DNA of 64,000 bases, from the NCBI GenBank assembly GCA_020186115.1, contig WSYJ01000149.1:248001-312000 (forward strand), given 5' to 3'. The position numbers were made by a program, and so were the translations under genes. Source of the stretch: Histomonas meleagridis (taxonomy: Eukaryota > Parabasalia > Tritrichomonadida > Dientamoebidae). Every line of letters begins with the position of its first letter. The stretch's first letter is position 1. Shown in pieces: positions 1 to 9,266 of the stretch. The notes beneath the pieces were generated by a model. The model was not told where the DNA came from. It saw only the letters and a program-made list of their open reading frames with translations, and did no database searches.

Positions 1-330
1 TTTTTTCAAGCCATGTGATCAGATTTAAAAAAAATATATATATTTTATGTATTGATAAACTTTCTTTGTAGGATTCAAAATGTGAGAAAATCTTTATTGA
101 AAATATTGTAAATTTATTCAATTCAGATCGATGTTTTAATTTATAAATTTAAGAATATCTTGTTATAACTCTAGGCTTTTTTGTTACATGATCCTTTTGA
201 CTTAGATCTCAGGAGAAAATGGAGATAGCAAACTATCTCTAAAAATCTTTGAAAATTGCCCTTTTGATTTTAGGGCGCCTCAAAATATGCTTAAATTCAA
301 TACTTTACTAAATCAAAAAAATTTCTTCAA
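1..330. other. AT-rich leader region, no gene seen
   Basis: No open frame of note lies here. The last bases before the start codon at 331 read TTCTTCAA, an initiator-like TCA placed directly at the start, as is usual for parabasalid genes with very short leaders. Confidence 0.5.
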
Positions 331-1419
331 ATGGAACCCTTCGAGAACTCAGAAGAATGGTTTGAAAGGATGTTCGGATTCAAAGAGAACCTTCAAAGCG
401 TCAATGAAAATTTTGAAGTTCATGAAGAAGGTGGCTTCGTTTTTCTACGTTCTAAAGTTAATTTGGCTAAATATTGTGCTGGACATTTCGAAATCAGAAA
501 ACTTTCATCATTTCAAAGACTTACTCCTCGAGGCGGTGGTAAGCTTCATCTTATCAGAGGTAATGGAACCAAATCAAATCCTTTAAATCTTGTTGATGTA
601 ATTGCAGCTGAAGCTAATCCAGATAACCATGGCGCCACATTTCAGGTAGCTTCCAATTTTAATTGTCTTGATCACGTTCCTCAAGGAAATCATCGTCCTC
701 CACAAGGAACATGTTCTGAATATTACACCAGACTTGTCCAAGGACCTCCTGCTGATGTTGCATGTGGTCCTGCTCTTCTTTACCGTCAATATTTTCTTCC
801 ACTTCCAAATGGCACCATTGGGCAAGTAGATATCAATAATGATCTCAATCTTCTCTCAGAAACTCCTATTCCAGTACATGACGGGTATACTTACATTCCT
901 GAAAGTCTAGCTAAGGATCCTCAATTTATTCAATTTGATTGGGAAAATCTTGATCATTATCCCATTGGCCTTCACACCGAAGTCGACGTTACTATGGACC
1001 GCGCACCTCATGGAATGTTTAAGCTTGTTCCACCGCCCCAAAGAGTGCATCAAGTGTTTTGTTCGGCGGTTGCATTCAATAATTACGGTTCGAAGGATCC
1101 GTTTGTCTATCGTATTGCGTCTTATATTCTTCGTGCTGAATATCGGGCAACAATCCTCGCAGCTTGGGAGAATTCACTGAATTTCCCAGGAAGACCTGGA
1201 TCGAATAAGTGCTTCCTAACATTGATTGGAGGCGGAGTTTTTCTAACGCCAATGCAAATTGTCACTGACGCAATAAATGAGTGTAAGGATATAATAGTAG
1301 CGTCGGGTTTGGATGTTTACATTGTTTGCTTCGATGAAAAGGTTTATACTAATGTTCATGCATATTGTGGAAAAACAGTTGAAGAAACTGGTGGCTCAAT
1401 TATAAGAGGAAATCTATAA
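331..1419 (+). CDS. macrodomain-like conserved protein
   Basis: A 362-residue protein starting at an ATG directly after an initiator-like TTCTTCAA. The middle contains ANPDNHGATFQVASNFNCL (about 95-113) and GPPADVACGPALLYRQYF (about 138-155). The C-terminal third contains LIGGGVFLTP (about 298-307), then a helix, then DVYIVCF. A Gly-rich turn followed by a helix and an 'xVYIVxF' strand is the layout of macrodomains, which bind ADP-ribose. I see this as remote similarity only and cannot name catalytic residues. No signal peptide or membrane segment is visible, so it is probably cytosolic. It converges with the gene on the other strand ending at 1485, only 65 bases away. A conserved protein of unknown function is the safe alternative. 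Confidence 0.55.
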   Translation: MEPFENSEEWFERMFGFKENLQSVNENFEVHEEGGFVFLRSKVNLAKYCAGHFEIRKLSSFQRLTPRGGGKLHLIRGNGTKSNPLNLVDVIAAEANPDNHGATFQVASNFNCLDHVPQGNHRPPQGTCSEYYTRLVQGPPADVACGPALLYRQYFLPLPNGTIGQVDINNDLNLLSETPIPVHDGYTYIPESLAKDPQFIQFDWENLDHYPIGLHTEVDVTMDRAPHGMFKLVPPPQRVHQVFCSAVAFNNYGSKDPFVYRIASYILRAEYRATILAAWENSLNFPGRPGSNKCFLTLIGGGVFLTPMQIVTDAINECKDIIVASGLDVYIVCFDEKVYTNVHAYCGKTVEETGGSIIRGNL

Positions 1420-1484
1420 ACGTTTAATATTAGTGATTATTTATTGAAAAATATTTAAATTTTTAATTTTTTATTTATATAATT

Positions 1485-4400
1485 TTAATCATGGCTTAGA
1501 AGAAGACTTAAATTGTCATTCAATGGATAAAAGTTTAGACTTTTGAGAATTTCTTCTCTGGCTTCCTTTAGGTTTTTTATATTTGATTTTAGTGTAATTA
1601 GATTTAATATGTTTAATAAATATTTTGATATGTTTTCAATAGAAAGAACTATTTCTCCTGGAAATGGAGAAAATTCATCTGAAATGCATAAAACACGATA
1701 TATCCTATAAGAAAAAGGTGTCAAAATAAGTGTAATCGGAACTTTCTTGATATTATAATTGAGATTTAATTTTCTTTTTGTTTCATTAAAAATAATTCTT
1801 ATTGGTGGATCTAATGATTGTAGCTTCTTTAAATCTTTCTCTTTATTTACCATTACTAAAGAAAATATATAACCAAATCCATTAAAATAAGGTATCGTTG
1901 GAACAGGTTCTTTAAAATTCGGTAAATCATATTTAATAGACATTTCTTTAGAAATATTCATTGGAACACCAATATTTTGAAGGAAGTATAACATAGCATT
2001 TGTCATTCTATCCATATTATTTTGATCGTTACATATTGATTGACATAAATCAAGGATATGAACCAATTCAATAGGCGTAAAAATAGTATCATCAACTTCA
2101 TCATAACTTTTTATTATTGATTTTACAAAATTTGAATCTTTAATAACCCGAAGCTGAACTTTATTATTTGATTCTATAAAGCATGTTGTAGCCAAAAATT
2201 CATATATTCTTGGTCTAAGATAAGGCTCTTTATGATCAAACAAATCAACACAAGATTCAAATTTCAAATTACAGAAATTTTCTCTAAATTCTTTCTCGGG
2301 TTCTAATAAATCTTCAGATGTTAGCGTTTCAATATTTGTAATAAAATTGTCTTCTTGATGTAAACATGATGATTCTTTATATTCATGTTTTTCTGTCTTT
2401 ATTTCATCTGATAAACGAGGTTCAAGTTCTCCTTTTAAATCATTTTCCAATATCCAAACAGATTTTCCAAAATAAGCACGCGAAATCATTACAAGTGAAC
2501 CTTTGCCACTTATTTTTTGAATCATAGTAACTAATGTATTATTTACAAAATAATAACTTATTTGATCTCCAAAAGCTTCATTCTCTTGGATAAATTCTTC
2601 ATTTATTTTTTGATATTTACCTTTTGCAAAAAGAGGCAAATTGAAAATTATTTTACTTTGTAATTTGTCATATAAAGTTCGAAGGATTTCAATTTGATTA
2701 ATATCATTTTGCTCATTTCTTTCATTTGAAGGAAAAGAACCTTTTTGAGTGTATAATTTATGATTTATTTTAGATTGAGATTTAGCTAATAATAAGATTT
2801 TTTTATTCATTTTAATTTGATAATTATCAACAAAATTTAGAAAAACTTTCACTTTAGTAAATGTTTCTTGTTTAGAAATATATGAAGGAATATATTCCAT
2901 TAAAGATATTAACATGTGTAAAGTTACAATTAATATTTTAATAAAGGATTTTTCTTTAATACGGTCATTCATTTTTATTACTGAATTTAAAATATCGTTA
3001 TATAAATGAGAATTATCATTTTGTTCTAAAAATTTTGGATCAATACATATGAAAGTTCCAACAAATGAAATAAATTTTTCAATTAAATTGTAATTATAAT
3101 CAACTTTGTAAATAAGATCACAATTATAAAAGAAATCTTGAATGCACTTTATAACAATTTTCTTATTTACTCCAGATGATAATAAAAAAGATAAAAGAAA
3201 ATATTTTGTTTCATATGAATTAATAAAACTCCATAATTGTGATGCAATAGAAGTTTGAACAGTTTCATAATTTTCATTTGATATACCAAGAGTTACAGAT
3301 GAAGAAATGAAAAATGAAACTAATGCATTACAAAAACCATTATTTTTTCGATGTGTATTTTTTGGTCTTTTACTTATAAATTTGAAGAATTTTGAGATAA
3401 ATAACGAAGAGATAAAATATGAAAACCCTGAATCATTATCATATAATGAACTTCCATATCTCAAGAAAATAACAATTCCTTTGGAATTTAACATTGTTAC
3501 AAGGTTAGAAATTAACTTTTTAATATGTTGATATGAATTATCATTTGAATTCCATGACAATTCTGTTATAATTAATATGATAAGTTTGATCTTACGTAAT
3601 ATACATATTTGGAAATCTTTTGAATCATTAAATTTTAAATATATTATTTTACCAAAAAGATTTACATATGTTTCTAATGGAAACTTAACTAACAATAATT
3701 TTGAATGTTTAGCTGCATGTTTTCTAATTATTGTTATAGTATCAATTAATGCTTTATATACTAAATTCAATAAAATAGGTGATTTTTTTAACATTTTAAT
3801 ATTTAACATCAAATACATATGCTTGTAAAAAAGCATTACATTTGCTTTTTCATTTTCTTCAGATTTATCATAAGTTGTATATATCATTTTTTTAAAAGAG
3901 AATAAGAAATAGTTTTTCCATATCTGCATAAATGTAGTATTATTAAACCAATTTTTGGTAATTTCTATAACTTTTATCCATGTTTTATCATTATTACAAA
4001 AATATGCTACTTTAAAATAACATTTTATTGATTTATATAACAATTTATTAATAATATTATGCTCATTTGATGATATTTCCAAAATATATTCTACTATCCC
4101 AGTTAACACATAAAATAATGTTTCATTTATTTCATCATTTTGTCTTCCTCTTTTCAAACAAAACTTTGTGTAATCATTAAGGATATCAAATAAAATTTGA
4201 TAATATTGATTTGGAATTTCTCCTCTTAAATCAAAGTTAAAAGGTATCGACAACTGTTTAATCATAAGTTTTATATATTTATTTTGGCGATTAATATTTC
4301 CTAAGAATGAAGTATCTGATAACCATTCGCTATATCTTTTCTGAGCAATTGATATAGTACGAAAATCAGCTGGATTTAATGATAATCCATATGCATAAAA

Positions 4401-4598
4401 TTCAATCATCTTAAAATATTTGCTTTTAGAATATTTTTTATCATACTTATTATCAAGGCATTTAAGAATTTGCATAATGGGTTTTGATATTTCTTTTATA
4501 TCACTTAAAGAAAGCATATAATCTTTAGAATCATCTGGAAATAATCCTAATTCAAGAAGGATTGGATGAAAAAATGGGGAATTATTTTCTGTTTTCAT
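1485..4598 (-). CDS. large helical protein, RalGAP-beta-like
   Basis: A 1037-residue, Asn/Lys/Ile-rich protein, mostly predicted helix, starting at ATG 4598. Its last ~130 residues resemble the C-terminal part of the RalGAP beta subunit: GYIFSLVMV, then PPIRIIFNE, then VPITLILTPFSYRIYRVLCI, then PFPGEIVLSIENISKYLLNIL and a basic helix. RalGAPs form alpha/beta heterodimers that stimulate GTP hydrolysis on Ral-type small GTPases; the beta subunit has a Rap-GAP-like fold without the catalytic Asn. I see no Asn thumb here. A Ras-family GTPase lies at 21631-22194, but nothing links the two beyond family knowledge. The N-terminal 800 residues look like HEAT-type helical repeats and show no named motif. 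The family call is an inference. Confidence 0.45.
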   Translation of the reverse strand: MKTENNSPFFHPILLELGLFPDDSKDYMLSLSDIKEISKPIMQILKCLDNKYDKKYSKSKYFKMIEFYAYGLSLNPADFRTISIAQKRYSEWLSDTSFLGNINRQNKYIKLMIKQLSIPFNFDLRGEIPNQYYQILFDILNDYTKFCLKRGRQNDEINETLFYVLTGIVEYILEISSNEHNIINKLLYKSIKCYFKVAYFCNNDKTWIKVIEITKNWFNNTTFMQIWKNYFLFSFKKMIYTTYDKSEENEKANVMLFYKHMYLMLNIKMLKKSPILLNLVYKALIDTITIIRKHAAKHSKLLLVKFPLETYVNLFGKIIYLKFNDSKDFQICILRKIKLIILIITELSWNSNDNSYQHIKKLISNLVTMLNSKGIVIFLRYGSSLYDNDSGFSYFISSLFISKFFKFISKRPKNTHRKNNGFCNALVSFFISSSVTLGISNENYETVQTSIASQLWSFINSYETKYFLLSFLLSSGVNKKIVIKCIQDFFYNCDLIYKVDYNYNLIEKFISFVGTFICIDPKFLEQNDNSHLYNDILNSVIKMNDRIKEKSFIKILIVTLHMLISLMEYIPSYISKQETFTKVKVFLNFVDNYQIKMNKKILLLAKSQSKINHKLYTQKGSFPSNERNEQNDINQIEILRTLYDKLQSKIIFNLPLFAKGKYQKINEEFIQENEAFGDQISYYFVNNTLVTMIQKISGKGSLVMISRAYFGKSVWILENDLKGELEPRLSDEIKTEKHEYKESSCLHQEDNFITNIETLTSEDLLEPEKEFRENFCNLKFESCVDLFDHKEPYLRPRIYEFLATTCFIESNNKVQLRVIKDSNFVKSIIKSYDEVDDTIFTPIELVHILDLCQSICNDQNNMDRMTNAMLYFLQNIGVPMNISKEMSIKYDLPNFKEPVPTIPYFNGFGYIFSLVMVNKEKDLKKLQSLDPPIRIIFNETKRKLNLNYNIKKVPITLILTPFSYRIYRVLCISDEFSPFPGEIVLSIENISKYLLNILNLITLKSNIKNLKEAREEILKSLNFYPLNDNLSLLLSHD

Positions 4599-5039
4599 TG
4601 TATCATAAATAAGATTTTGAACCCAAATAAATTTAGGTTCAATTTAATGGTTTTTAATTAACCATAATTTATATTCAACACGAAATTTTGTTTTATTATT
4701 TATAGCTATTAATGTTCGCTACTTAAAAATAAACATAGTTAATTTTAGGTAAGTAAACAATTGTTTTCCACCAAATTCTATTTAAAATATAATAAGTCTA
4801 AATACTTCTTATAAATGTTAAAAAAAAATGAATATCTGTATGAAACATTGAAAGAAAATAATAAAAAAAAAATGTAAAACATATAACAATGTTTTTATCT
4901 TGTATTATGTATTTAATGATGTAGAAACGTATTCATATTTCTCCAGATTTGACAATAAATTTAAACGCTCGTATAAAATGAAAAAGCAGAAATTTGAATG
5001 ATTATTTAACGGTGACCACTCAAAAGTTTTATCATTTCA
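4599..5039. other. divergent intergenic region with promoter motif
   Basis: About 440 bases of AT-rich DNA between two divergent genes. TAACGGT at 5007-5013 and TTATCATTTCA directly before the ATG at 5040 look like an upstream Myb-type element and an initiator for the right-hand gene. Confidence 0.5.
5007..5013 (+). promoter_or_regulatory. AACGGT Myb-type promoter element
   Basis: TAACGGT lies about 27 bases upstream of the start codon at 5040. It is one of many such elements in this window and matches the YAACGG core bound by Myb repeats. Confidence 0.4.
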
Positions 5040-5954
5040 ATGTCGGGCACTTCCAAAAAGAAAATCCTTGCAAACATAAATTCTGTTGTTGAAAACGCAA
5101 AAAACGAAGTAAAACATTACCGTAGGGAAGTCAAGCATCTTAGAAAATTTATGGATAACCTGACAATTATCGTTGAACATGAATGTCCAGAATTTACACC
5201 AAAGATGACTCAAATATCAGGAAAGTTTTATAACTCCTTAGCTTGTGAAGAAAGGTTTATCAATGCATATGAAAGATTAAGTGAGGATTTCAATGATATT
5301 GCTGAACGTTTCAATGTTCTTTACCGTGCATCAATGGCATCAATCGATGCAAAAAACCACTACAAACAGCGTAGCGCGAAATATGAGAAGCAAAAGGAAG
5401 AAGTTCGTATTCTTGCAGAAAAAGGATCTTCTAAACGAATTAAAGCAGAAGCTGAGCTTGCCAAAAACAAGGAGAAGAAAGACGCCAGCCTTGCAGAAGC
5501 CATTAAGAAGGAAGAAGAACTTTTAGTTGTTCAAGATCGTTTCACCAAATTCAAATGCAGAAGACTTAAACATGCTTACACTTTCTTAGCAAAAGAAATG
5601 CGAGCCACAATGAAGCAGATTCTGGAGGACTCCAAAGCAATCAGGTCAATTTGTTCTGATAATTCAGTAGCACCAAATGAACAAACAAATATTCAAAATG
5701 AACCAACAAACACAGTTGTCCAAGAAGAGCAAGCACCACAATACGCAACTTATCAAGAACCACCCGCTGAAGTTCCAACATATTCGCAACCAAATGTTGT
5801 AGAAAATCCATATACATCCATTCCGCAAGAACCACAAGAAACATATACACCATTTGAACCACAAGACACTTACACATCTTTTGAACCACAACAGCAGCAG
5901 ACATATGAATCACGACCAGAAGAAACTTACATGTTCATTCCAACATTTGACTGA
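5040..5954 (+). CDS. BAR-like coiled-coil protein with Pro/Gln tail
   Basis: A 304-residue protein. Residues ~1-205 form long charged helices (EVKHYRREVKHLRKFM, then YERLSEDFNDIAERFNVLYRA, then a Lys/Glu-rich coiled coil at 115-165, then a basic helix ending near RSICSD). The three-helix layout and spacing fit a BAR or F-BAR/CIBAR-type membrane-curving domain. Residues ~210-304 are low complexity and rich in Pro, Gln, Thr and Tyr, with a repeated unit around YTPFEPQ and YTSFEPQ. Such tails often bind SH3, WW or clathrin-adaptor partners. The stop codon runs into an AATAAA-like signal (TGAATAAA). TTATCATTTCA before the ATG is a good initiator match. BAR identity is inferred from pattern, not from a signature motif. 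Confidence 0.5.
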   Translation: MSGTSKKKILANINSVVENAKNEVKHYRREVKHLRKFMDNLTIIVEHECPEFTPKMTQISGKFYNSLACEERFINAYERLSEDFNDIAERFNVLYRASMASIDAKNHYKQRSAKYEKQKEEVRILAEKGSSKRIKAEAELAKNKEKKDASLAEAIKKEEELLVVQDRFTKFKCRRLKHAYTFLAKEMRATMKQILEDSKAIRSICSDNSVAPNEQTNIQNEPTNTVVQEEQAPQYATYQEPPAEVPTYSQPNVVENPYTSIPQEPQETYTPFEPQDTYTSFEPQQQQTYESRPEETYMFIPTFD

Positions 5955-6176
5955 ATAAAGTAAACTAGTCAAATAAACGTGATTTTATGCAAACGGTTTC
6001 TTCTTCGGTTTTTTTTTAGACTAAAAACCAAATTATTAAATAATATTTTAATTAATGGCTAATTTCAAAATCATATTCCTAATTGCAAACACAAAATATA
6101 TGAACTTATGTATATTAATGTGTATGCAATGGTAAAATAATTTTTGCGTTTGAAGAGTTTTTTATTATTTTATTGT

Positions 6177-8090
6177 TTATTGTTTAGATTTTATTAATTC
6201 ATTAACTTCCTTTGAAAGATGTGCTTCAGCTTTAAGGAGATCTTTATATTCGATTCCTTCAAGTGAGAGTAAATATTTCACCATTTCGACATCATTATTA
6301 AAAGCAGCAACATCAAGAGCAGTTAATCCATCTTCATTTCTTGCATTTAGATCAATTCCTTTAGCACTTGAAATCAACTTAACAATTTCCAAATTCTTTG
6401 CTTGAGCAGCTCCAATTAAAGCGGTCATTCTAAATCATATAAATAAACACAATCAATAAGAAAATAACTTTATCCCTAATATTAACATCAATTTTTTCAC
6501 ATTCAAGTAATGCTTTTGTAGATTTAGGACTACTAGAAACAGCAGCAAGAATTAAAGGTGTTCTATCGAATGCATCTTTTCTATTTACGTCAACTTCTTT
6601 GTTTTTAATAAGAAGCTTAATTGCTTTATCTTGATCATTACAAGAAGCCCAATGTAATGGAGTTGCATCATATCAAAAAAAGAAACTTCAAATGAAATAT
6701 ATAATTTCTATCTTTAGCATTTATTTGGATATTTGGACAATTAAGAAGAACTTCCATAGTTTCTATGTAACCTTCTTTCGCAGCGCAATGAAGAGGAGTT
6801 TCGAATAACATAAAAAAACACCATCAAAAAATAAAATCAAACCAAATCAGTTATATTCACATTTATGTTTGGGATTTTTAATAAAATTCTCAATGATTCT
6901 ATTGAGTTATAAGAAGCAGCTAGATGTAAAGGAGTCCAAAATATAATGAATAAACATAAAAAGATAATATAAAACATAAAATTATATTTATAAACTTCAT
7001 CTCTATCTTCAAAAGGGACTTTATTATCAATGAGAAGCTTAAGAATTTCGAGATTATTAACTTTAGCAGCAGCATTCATAAGTCTTCCTGTTAATTTTGT
7101 CTGTTTCAATAAGAAATCAAATGATTTTTTACGGAAAAACTCAATTGAAGTTATCATAGCATTTTGTATGTCTAATTTTGTTTTAGAAATTACATATTGT
7201 AATAGTTCAATATTTCCACTTATTACAGCAAAGTCTAATGACGAATGATTTTCTTCATCAAGCAAAGATAAATCTGCTCCGTTTTTCTCTAAAACTTTTA
7301 AACATTTTATTGAACCATAAAACGCTGCAATTGATATAAGTGATGGATTAAAACTAACTACTAATGATGGAATAATTAATGTTGGTTCAAGTGTATCATT
7401 AACATCAATAACATTTTGATTTATTAATGTTTGAAGCATTTCATCATTATCATTCATAATACAATCGAGAAAAGTTTTACAAGGAAAATCTTTCGGAAGA
7501 TTCCATTTGGAATTTTGAATGTCAATAATTTGTTGATAATAAAGTTTATATAATTCAGCATTCTCATCAAGTTTAAAACCAAGATTAATGTTATCAAATC
7601 GAAGTTTAAGTTCATTCATAATAAGATCAAACTTTGGGAAAGTAGATAGAACTTTTCCATAATAAAAAATGGGATATAAATATTGAATAAATTGTGCGTT
7701 ATCAAGTTTTTCAGAATGCTCAAACATCAAATAAAGGTATTCATTGGCTTTATTAGGAGATAGAAATTGATTTTCAACAAGATATACAAAGAATAAGCAT
7801 ACTTCTTGTTGATTTGGTTCATGCATTTTATTCAATATGAAATTTAAAAATAATTGTTTATTTTCAGTGTCGTTTAATTGAGGGATTTTATTGAGAATCG
7901 ATACTAATAACTTGAAGTGAGTAGGTCGAGCTGGTATAAGTTCAATAAAGGCTTTTGAAAAAATGGAGATATTGCTTTGACTTGAACTAAGTTCTTTATT
8001 TAATTGTTCTATTACATCATCTGAATTGTTTTCTTCTAAGTTACTAATAATCCTTTGGATTTCCATTAAGGAATTACTTTCTGGGTCCAT
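6177..8090 (-). CDS. ankyrin-repeat protein, DUF3447-type, with frame-breaking inserts
   Basis: The start is taken at ATG 8090 (MDPESNSLMEIQ), because the longer frame begins at a TTG. The first ~200 residues are the helical N-terminal part common in trichomonad ankyrin proteins. They are followed by DUF3447/ankyrin-like units (AAFYGSIKCLKVLEKNGADL, FAVISGNIELLQYV). Several C-terminal ankyrin repeats follow (TPLHLAAS, TPLHCAAK, TPLHWAS, TPLILAAV, TALIGAA, TALDVAA), ending NELIKSKQ. Four repeat junctions carry extra DNA just before T-P-L/T-A-L, at 6936-6998, 6800-6845, 6664-6709 and 6426-6471. The last three are each 46 nt where 12 are expected, so the frame changes three times. Two other junctions (KDAFDRTPL, NEDGLTALD) are clean. 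Removal of the inserts would restore one protein. It is divergent from eL6 with 114 bases between starts. Confidence 0.7.
6426..6471 (-). other. 46-nt insert at ankyrin junction (34 nt excess)
   Basis: On the minus strand this segment lies between the conserved Asp codon (GAT) and ACC GCT TTA of the next repeat. Four codons are expected and 46 nt are present. A GT...AG span exists (AAAG-GTTATT-like start, TTTAG end, 39 nt), but its removal puts the next exon out of frame. Confidence 0.5.
6664..6709 (-). other. 46-nt insert at ankyrin junction (34 nt excess)
   Basis: This segment lies between GCT AAA GAT and ACT CCA TTA CAT on the minus strand. It is T-rich, carries an in-frame stop, and has no AG near its 3' end, so a GT-AG intron is not apparent. 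Confidence 0.5.
6800..6845 (-). other. 46-nt insert at ankyrin junction (34 nt excess)
   Basis: This segment lies between ATA ACT GAT and ACT CCT CTT CAT on the minus strand. It is T-rich, stops the upstream frame after two codons, and contains no AG dinucleotide that could act as a 3' splice site. Confidence 0.5.
6936..6998 (-). other. 63-nt in-frame insert at ankyrin junction
   Basis: This segment lies between GAT and ACT CCT on the minus strand. It stays in frame and would encode a hydrophobic run (VYKYNFMFYIIFLCLFIIFW) that does not belong in an ankyrin repeat. It contains no AG. It is 51 nt above the expected 12. Confidence 0.5.
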
Positions 8091-8139
8091 TTTGCGGGGA
8101 AAAGTACGATAAAAATCTATGGACTGCCCCAAAATTGAC

Positions 8140-8148
8140 TTAACGGTT
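8140..8148. promoter_or_regulatory. TTAACGGTTT element shared by a divergent gene pair
   Basis: This element sits in the 114-bp gap between the ankyrin gene start (8090, minus) and the eL6 start (8205, plus). It could serve either gene. The same core recurs upstream of most genes in the window. Confidence 0.4.
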
Positions 8149-8204
8149 TAAGGAAAAGTGTCCCAAAAGTGACGGTGGTTGTGGCCTCTCCTTTTCTTAA
8201 GATA

Positions 8205-8669
8205 ATGGCCGAACTCCTTTTCATTGCACCAATCCAAAAGAAGGACCCAAGGAAGCCAACATGGCACGGAATCCCACGTGTTGCTTTAACACGCCCAGCT
8301 GTCGCTGCTGAAATCGATCCAATTAAACCAGAAGAAATCCCAGTTCCAGAAAGGAAAACACGCGACTCCATCCAAAATGGTACTGTTGTCATTATCCTTG
8401 ATGGTGAGTTTAAGGGTAAGCGTGGCGTTGTTTTCGCTGATAACGGAAAAGGTGTTGTCAAAGTCAATGGCCCAGCTATCAAACCAATTGAAGTTGACCA
8501 AGATTTCTTAATTGCTACATCCACCAAATTGGAAATTGGTAATGTCGATGAAGCTGGATCTGCTGCTGCAATCGAAGTTGCTGCACAAAAGATTCCAGAA
8601 ATGATTGATTACCTTAAGGCCACATTTTCACTCAAACCAGGAGATCGCCCACACCTTATGAAATTCTAA
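8205..8669 (+). CDS. RPL6: 60S ribosomal protein eL6
   Basis: The start is set at ATG 8205 (MAELLFIAPIQKK), as the longer frame begins with GTG. The 154-residue protein has the eL6 core: NGTVVIILDGEFKGKRGVVF (about 59-78), VVKVNGPAIKPIEVDQDFLIATSTKLEIGN and a short C-terminal helix ending PHLMKF. eL6 is a surface protein of the large ribosomal subunit. It is shorter than animal eL6, lacking the long N-terminal extension, as expected in protists. CTCCTTTTCTTAAG sits just before the ATG; a CCTTTT-type initiator is also seen at the second ribosomal gene here (uL6). Confidence 0.93.
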   Translation: MAELLFIAPIQKKDPRKPTWHGIPRVALTRPAVAAEIDPIKPEEIPVPERKTRDSIQNGTVVIILDGEFKGKRGVVFADNGKGVVKVNGPAIKPIEVDQDFLIATSTKLEIGNVDEAGSAAAIEVAAQKIPEMIDYLKATFSLKPGDRPHLMKF

Positions 8670-9266
8670 ATCGTCCTTAATTTTGGTGAATTTTTTTTAA
8701 AATTTTATCTCATGTTATTATGCAATCTAATTTCAATCAATTTATTTTGTGTTAGCAACCAAAACCACAGAAATTGTTCTTTGGAAAAAGAGATCGAAAA
8801 GAAAAAAAATATTTTTTTCTTGAATTAGATACTTTTTCATCCAAAAATGTTCTTTATCAATCAAATGAAGCGTTGTATTGTTTACTTGATCGGTATAAAA
8901 ATAATATTGCAATTTTAGTGATAGTACTGGAATAGTTTAATAATTGAAAATAAATAATTGCATTATAGTTTGTTTCGTGTACACAATAATAGTACCACGC
9001 GACTTGAGCTTTTTTTATAAATTTTGAAGATTGAAAAACGTATTGAATCAAAAAACATTCAACAAATCGTATTTTCGCATTATTGAAATTGGCATTAAAA
9101 TGATTTGTGTAATATTTGAAATCTCAAAGTTTAAATCTCAAACTTTGGTTAATATGTCTGTTTGATATGAATTGATAAGTATTATTTCACTTTTGATAGA
9201 AAGCAGTTAGAAGTGGCAAAAAAATTTCATTGAGCCACTTTTTATAATTAACGTCCGTAACAGAAA
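8670..9266. other. intergenic region, nothing coding seen
   Basis: About 600 bases of AT-rich DNA. Near the right end, TTAACGTCCGTAACAG (about 9247-9263) looks like a Myb-type element next to the start at 9267. Confidence 0.5.

Noticed and set aside
8169-8204. Upstream GTG start for eL6
   Set aside because: Parabasalid genes start at ATG; the extra residues have no family match and the ATG at 8205 follows a CCTTTT initiator.
8160-8669. Bacterial-style operon of adjacent genes
   Set aside because: Neighbouring genes are divergent, convergent or separated with their own promoter elements, and function is unrelated; the layout is eukaryotic.
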